From Liolophura sinensis (Eukaryota; Mollusca; Polyplacophora; Chitonida; Chitonidae): a stretch of 13,125 nucleotides of DNA. The DNA lies in contig NW_027018560.1 in assembly GCF_032854445.1 (NCBI RefSeq), forward strand, positions 1 through 13,125, written 5' to 3'. Positions 8,262 through 13,125 of the stretch are shown one piece after another. How positions within the stretch are numbered: the stretch's first letter is position 1; each line of letters opens with the position of its first letter. The position numbers were made by a program, and so were the translations under genes. The notes below the pieces were generated by a model. The model was not told the DNA's origin, searched no databases, and was given only the letters and a program-made list of their open reading frames with translations.

Positions 8262-8478
8262 CTGTGACGTTTCCCCGGTTGGGGGGGTGGGGGGGCCGGA
8301 GGGGTATGTGTCATGGTGTAGTACCGGACCAATGACGGGGATTCTAGGTCGGCCAAAGGAGTCGAAGACTGCATCCGAATGGTCAGGCCTTTGAGGAAGC
8401 TGAACGGCTAGCAGACCCCACTCACCTAGGTAGATCCCAGTTCAATATATGCATAAACCAGGCAAAGTTCACTGACGC
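8262..8478. promoter_or_regulatory. CpG/G-run region of S4
   Basis: Identical to 1-217 (G4-type motif at 8281-8304). Confidence 0.4.
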
Positions 8479-9564
8479 CATGTTTGGGAGACAAGATCTA
8501 AAGAGGGAAACCAAGACAAAAGCTCAATAGGTATTAAACTAGGATGTGAAAGACATATGTAGCTGTCTAATTTCTAACTTGTGTGTGAGGACATTGGAAA
8601 CATAAAAAAAATCCCAGTTGCCCAGGGAGGTGGATGCCACACTGGGCCAGATACTAAAACAAAAACTCCTTGAGATGTCGCAGGAACAGCGTACTATGTT
8701 CTGGTGGAAAAACAGACACCTGGTGGGGCAGAGACTCATTTTCACAAGGGCAATATTCCAACAGATCACACTCACATGTATGCTAGAAACTTGAAATTGA
8801 TCATTTTTGTTCCAACGCCACACATACTGTGTGAGTGCACATGTAACTTGTCAGAGGAATGAATATACACATGCAATGAAAACTACATGCCTACAGTGGT
8901 TTATTTTTAAGTTTAAAGAGGAAAATTTACCTTGTCCACTTCAAGTCTATGCCCAAAACAGCAGACAGTGTTTCAGCAGAGATGCCTGTTTTTCATGTTT
9001 TGTGACCTGCAGGATGATTTGAAGCACATTTACCTAGTGTGTGGTGGCACACATGGGAGGAACCTGACTTGGTTTGTAAATTAAATGCACACTGGCCCTC
9101 TCTACTACTCTAGCCAAGTAAATTAATCTGCTGATGTGTTTTTATCCAGCTGTGTGAGGCTGGGCCCTTATATGTGATGCAAGGCCTTATTGACCATCCT
9201 TAATCACACCACCCTATCTATCAGCCACATACTCCAATTTCACTCGCAGCACTCAAATTTTGCATTATTTATCAAATGTCAGCCCCAAAAGAGACATTTT
9301 AAAAACCAGGAACAATGAAACATTGTCTGTGTTTGTTCCAGTCTGTTTATACTCCTGTACTACCCTTGACCACAGAGCGCTTTAGCCCATTTTTAGACAA
9401 AATGGATATGTGGGGAAAATATAGAATTAAAAAGCTTTAAAACTGCTCAATCAAGTTCCATGTCAATGCAAACCACATCGCAGATGTACCCACCAAATAT
9501 TATCAGGCTGTTGCCAAATCTGAGCACACAGTGACATATTACATGTTTTGGCACAAGTGGACAG

Positions 9565-9567
9565 ATC
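9565..9567. other. Empty insertion site in S4
   Basis: Second clean empty site, identical to that of S2 and carrying one ATC. Its presence in a second short copy makes the L-S difference a stable two-state feature of the array. Confidence 0.9.
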
Positions 9568-10252
9568 ACACCAGCCAACTTTTTTTAAAATCAATCATTT
9601 TTGCACCACATAATGCTTACTACCTCTAAACCTCACACATAAAGTTACAGCTTGATACATGCAAAAACTTTTCAGTAGGAGGAATTTAACTTGGGGTACC
9701 CCTATCTTGGAAATGTGTCTGTTTGTCCGTCCTCAAGCACCAAGTTCAAAGCTCTGTAGTGCACATACCGTTGAAAATATCTTAACCAGGTCAAATGTTT
9801 TAGAAAAGCTGGTATTTATATCTGCAAGAAAAATGAAAAAATTCCAATGACAAAGTATTTTACATTTTCCATTGACAAACATTTAGAAAATTATGGATTT
9901 TCAAGTAGATTTTCTTGTTTACAGCAGTGTTAAGAAAATACTTAAAAGCCAAAAGTGTCAAAATATATATCAAAAGACAGGTAATTTATCTGACAATTCA
10001 CTTAGCAAATATAGGACATACCTTTTAGCAACTTTGTGCAAAATTTGACTTAAAGTGATACAAGTGGGTAGCAAAGCGGAGTTTCAAAATTCCAGAAAAG
10101 TACATTTTGATCACCATCAAAGTAAACATATGCATCCAAATTGATATAGAAATGCTCATAGGCAGAGTTTCCATGGATAGGGCTAAAGAAAAGACTAGTA
10201 TCCCTTTTACATAGTGATTCACATGATAAAACCCTTTAAAAGATCACCCACT

Positions 10253-10269
10253 CCCCCCCACACACACAC
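10253..10269 (+). repeat. Microsatellite C7(AC)5 (S4)
   Basis: Same allele as L3. It supports L3-S4 as a second co-amplified dimer distinct from L1-S2. Confidence 0.95.
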
Positions 10270-10701
10270 TACCCCCCTTTCCCGTCTCCCCCATGGCTGC
10301 CATTGGTTGGCTGGCTTACCTCAACTCACAGTGCAAAAGAATCCCACCACCTGTGTTGTTGCCTCAGACTAAATTAGTACTTTCCACATAACAAACACCA
10401 AAGTGTGACACTGGCATCTACAAGAGATAAGTAGAGGGGAGAAATATGAATTTGCCACTTACAAAAATAAAGCCACACAGTACATGCACATTGGTCATTC
10501 AGACAGTCAGCAAGGCAACCCTCCCAAGACATGTTGAAGGGACCCAAGAAGAGGGGAAAAGCTATACTTTTTAACCTGTAACAACACAGAAATCCTCAAA
10601 TAATCAGTGAGAAATTACATCCGTAATCAGGTTCCACACTGGGTGTTGCTGGGTGGGCATGAGGAATGGACATTCAAACTGTCCGTACATATATGAGAAA
10701 C

Positions 10702-10918
10702 CTGTGACGTTTCCCCGGTTGGGGGGGTGGGGGGGCCGGAGGGGTATGTGTCATGGTGTAGTACCGGACCAATGACGGGGATTCTAGGTCGGCCAAAGGA
10801 GTCGAAGACTGCATCCGAATGGTCAGGCCTTTGAGGAAGCTGAACGGCTAGCAGACCCCACTCACCTAGGTAGATCCCAGTTCAATATATGCATAAACCA
10901 GGCAAAGTTCACTGACGC
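10702..10918. promoter_or_regulatory. CpG/G-run region of L5
   Basis: Identical to 1-217 (G4-type motif at 10721-10744). Confidence 0.4.
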
Positions 10919-12008
10919 CATGTTTGGGAGACAAGATCTAAAGAGGGAAACCAAGACAAAAGCTCAATAGGTATTAAACTAGGATGTGAAAGACATATGT
11001 AGCTGTCTAATTTCTAACTTGTGTGTGAGGACATTGGAAACATAAAAAAAATCCCAGTTGCCCAGGGAGGTGGATGCCACACTGGGCCAGATACTAAAAC
11101 AAAAACTCCTTTGAGATGTCGCAGGAACAGCGTACTATGTTCTGGTGGAAAAACAGACACCTGGTGGGGCAGAGACTCATTTTCACAAGGGCAATATTCC
11201 AACAGATCACACTCACATGTATGCTAGAAACTTGAAATTGATCATTTTTGTTCCAACGCCACACATACTGTGTGAGTGCACATGTAACTTGTCAGAGGAA
11301 TGAATATACACATGCAATGAAAACTACATGCCTACAGTGGTTTATTTTTAAGTTTAAAGAGGAAAATTTACCTTGTCCACTTCAAGTCTATGCCCAAAAC
11401 AGCAGACAGTGTTCCAGCAGAGATGCCTGTTTTTCATGTTTTGTGACCTGCAGGATGATTTGAAGCACATTTACCTAGTGTGTGGTGGCACACATGGGAG
11501 GAACCTGACTTGGTTTGTAAATTAAATGCACACTGGCCCTCTCTACTACTCTAGCCAAGTAAATTAATCTGCTGATGTGTTTTTATCCAGCTGTGTGAGG
11601 CTGGGCCCTTATATGTGATGCAAGGCCTTATTGACCATCCTTAATCACACCACCCTATCTATCAGCCACATACTCCAATTTCACTCGCAGCACTCAAATT
11701 TTGCATTATTTATCAAATGTCAGCCCCAAAAGAGACATTTTAAAAACCAGGAACAATGAAACATTGTCTGTGTTTGTTCCAGTCTGTTTATACTCCTGTA
11801 CTACCCTTGACCACAGAGCGCTTTAGCCGATTTTTAGACAAAATGGATATGTGGGGAAAATATAGAATTAAAAAGCTTTAAAACTGCTCAATCAAGTTCC
11901 ATGTCAATGCAAACCACATCGCAGATGTACCCACCAAATATTATCAGACTGTTGCGAAATCTGAGCACACAGTGACATATTACATGTTTTGGCACAAGTG
12001 GACAGATC

Positions 12009-12463
12009 AGGCCACAGACCCCCATTAGTTTTCCATAAGCGACAATGTTAACGTTTAGCGCTGTAGCTCAGTCCCAAACATTCCGAGGCCAATAAGCTTT
12101 GGTGCATACCTGGCCCAGCCTGAGAGAAAGAAGCTGTAAAAATCTTGACATAGGTTGACTGGAAAAATCTGGACCTTTACATGCCGGCAGCTGGGAGGGG
12201 TGCTTAGCAACGCCAAGGGGACGTCACTCGCAGCCTCGTCACCACCTGTCTCCTTGTGTCCTCTCGCCCAGAATTTCAAACTTTCACCATTAAAACTCAT
12301 ACCTGCGCAAAGCTTAGACAATTTCCATCATTTTCATACCAAGCATGCACTTGTACACTAAAAACGGCAGGCTGGCAGCAAAAAAAGACTTTACACCCTA
12401 AAATACACAGAACTACAATCGTCCCTACTGAAAAACGCAAGTTGTAATGGGGGTCTGTGTCCT
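12009..12463. mobile_element. MITE-like element in L5
   Basis: Same element, 455 bp, flanked by ATC at 12006-12008 and 12464-12466, with inverted repeats at 12009-12027 and 12445-12463. It differs from the L1 copy by four substitutions and from the L3 copy by about eight. It retains the CpG in CTCGTC that is changed in both other copies. Confidence 0.88.
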
Positions 12464-13125
12464 ATCACACCAGCCAGCTTTTTTTAAAATCAATCATTTT
12501 TGCACCACATAATGCTTACTACCTCTAAACCTCACACATAAAGTTACAGCTTGATACATGCAAAAACTTTTCAGTAGGAGGAATTTAACTTGGGGTACCC
12601 CTATCTTGGAAATGTGTCTGTTTGTCCGTCCTCAAGCACCAAGTTCAAAGCTCTGTAGTGCACATACCGTTGAAAATATCTTAACCAGGTCAAATGTTTT
12701 GGAAAGCTGGTATGTATATCTGCAAGAAAAATGAAAAAATTCCAATGACAAAGTATTTTACATTTTCCATTGACAAACATTTACAAAATTATGGATTTTC
12801 AAGTAGATTTTCTTGTTTACAGCAGTGTTAAGAAAATACTTAAAAGCCAAAAGTGTCAAAATATATATCAAAAGACAGGTAATTTATCTGACAATTCACT
12901 TAGCAAATATAGGACATACCTTTTAGCAACTTTGTGCAAAATTTGACTTAAAGTGATACAGGTGGGTAGCAAAGCGGAGTTTCAAAATTCCAGAAAAGTA
13001 CATTTTGATCACCATCAAAGTAAACATATGCATCCAAATTGATATAGAAATGCTCATAGGCAGAGTTTCCATGGATAGGGCTAAAGAAAAGACTAGTATC
13101 CCTTTTACATAGTGATTCACATGAT

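Larger units (their letters stand above)
8262..10701 (+). repeat. Macrosatellite monomer 4, short form (S4)
   Basis: Fourth complete copy, 2440 bp, without the insert; the single ATC lies at 9565-9567. It carries the two-T version of the T run (8670-8671), as L1 does, and C7(AC)5 at 10253-10269, as L3 does. Private changes include a substitution plus a one-A insertion near 9800, a G-to-T nearby, and G-to-A at unit position 2259. The mixture of L1-like and L3-like markers indicates exchange between copies. No gene is recognised. Confidence 0.98.
10702..13125 (+). repeat. Macrosatellite monomer 5, long form (L5), cut by the window end
   Basis: Fifth copy, 2424 bp visible, corresponding to L1 positions 1-2423 plus one extra T. 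It contains the insert at 12009-12463. The C/AC tract and the 3' part lie beyond the window, so the array continues to the right. Private changes are C1254G, A1775G and G2082C in L1 numbering. It shares the T at unit position 357 with S4, and the 1127/1246 pair with L3. Confidence 0.97.

Noticed and set aside
1-13125. Ribosomal, 5S, U1-U6 snRNA or histone tandem array
   Set aside because: None of the conserved sequences of these genes was recognised in the monomer on either strand.

Overview
The window is one head-to-tail tandem array and nothing else. Five copies of a single monomer follow each other on the same strand without spacer: 1-2907, 2908-5363, 5364-8261, 8262-10701 and 10702-13125, the last cut by the window edge. 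They come in two lengths that alternate strictly, long (L, about 2.90 kb) and short (S, about 2.45 kb): L-S-L-S-L. Copies are about 99% or more identical by eye. The length differences are fully explained by one 458-bp insertion, one variable C/AC microsatellite, and two single-base indels.

The 458-bp difference has the structure of a small non-autonomous DNA transposon. In each L unit a 455-bp element (1307-1761, 6671-7125, 12009-12463) carries terminal inverted repeats matching at 18 of 19 positions. It is flanked by a 3-bp direct repeat ATC (or 4 bp, ATCA). Both S units hold the uninterrupted target with a single ATC (4212-4214, 9565-9567). S is therefore the simplest ancestral form, and an L-S dimer was amplified after one insertion.

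Each monomer can be read as follows, in unit coordinates. At 1-217 there is a CpG cluster with a guanine-quadruplex-type G run, a CCAAT box and CRE-like half sites. At 218-1303 there is AT-richer unique sequence with no recognised gene. At 1307-1761 lies the transposon, in L only. At 1765-2448 there is more unique sequence. At 2449-2475 is the C-run plus AC microsatellite. At 2476-2907 is sequence that does not vary between copies. The invariance continues across the junction to position 356 of the next unit, giving a 788-bp block with no substitution at any of the four junctions.

I find no convincing protein-coding gene. Open frames reach at most 110 codons, as expected by chance, and most differences between copies inside them change the amino acid. 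The minus strand has several strong splice acceptor/donor pairs per unit. This suggests a possible spliced, repeated non-coding transcript, but that is inference. No tRNA, rRNA, snRNA, box C/D snoRNA or CRISPR signature was recognised.

The organism is a eukaryote, most likely a vertebrate: CpG is depleted outside the small cluster, an AC microsatellite and a MITE-like element are present, splice-type signals are common, and there are no long ORFs. The species cannot be named from sequence alone. The best overall description is a recently homogenised macrosatellite with a dimeric higher-order repeat created by a transposon insertion.
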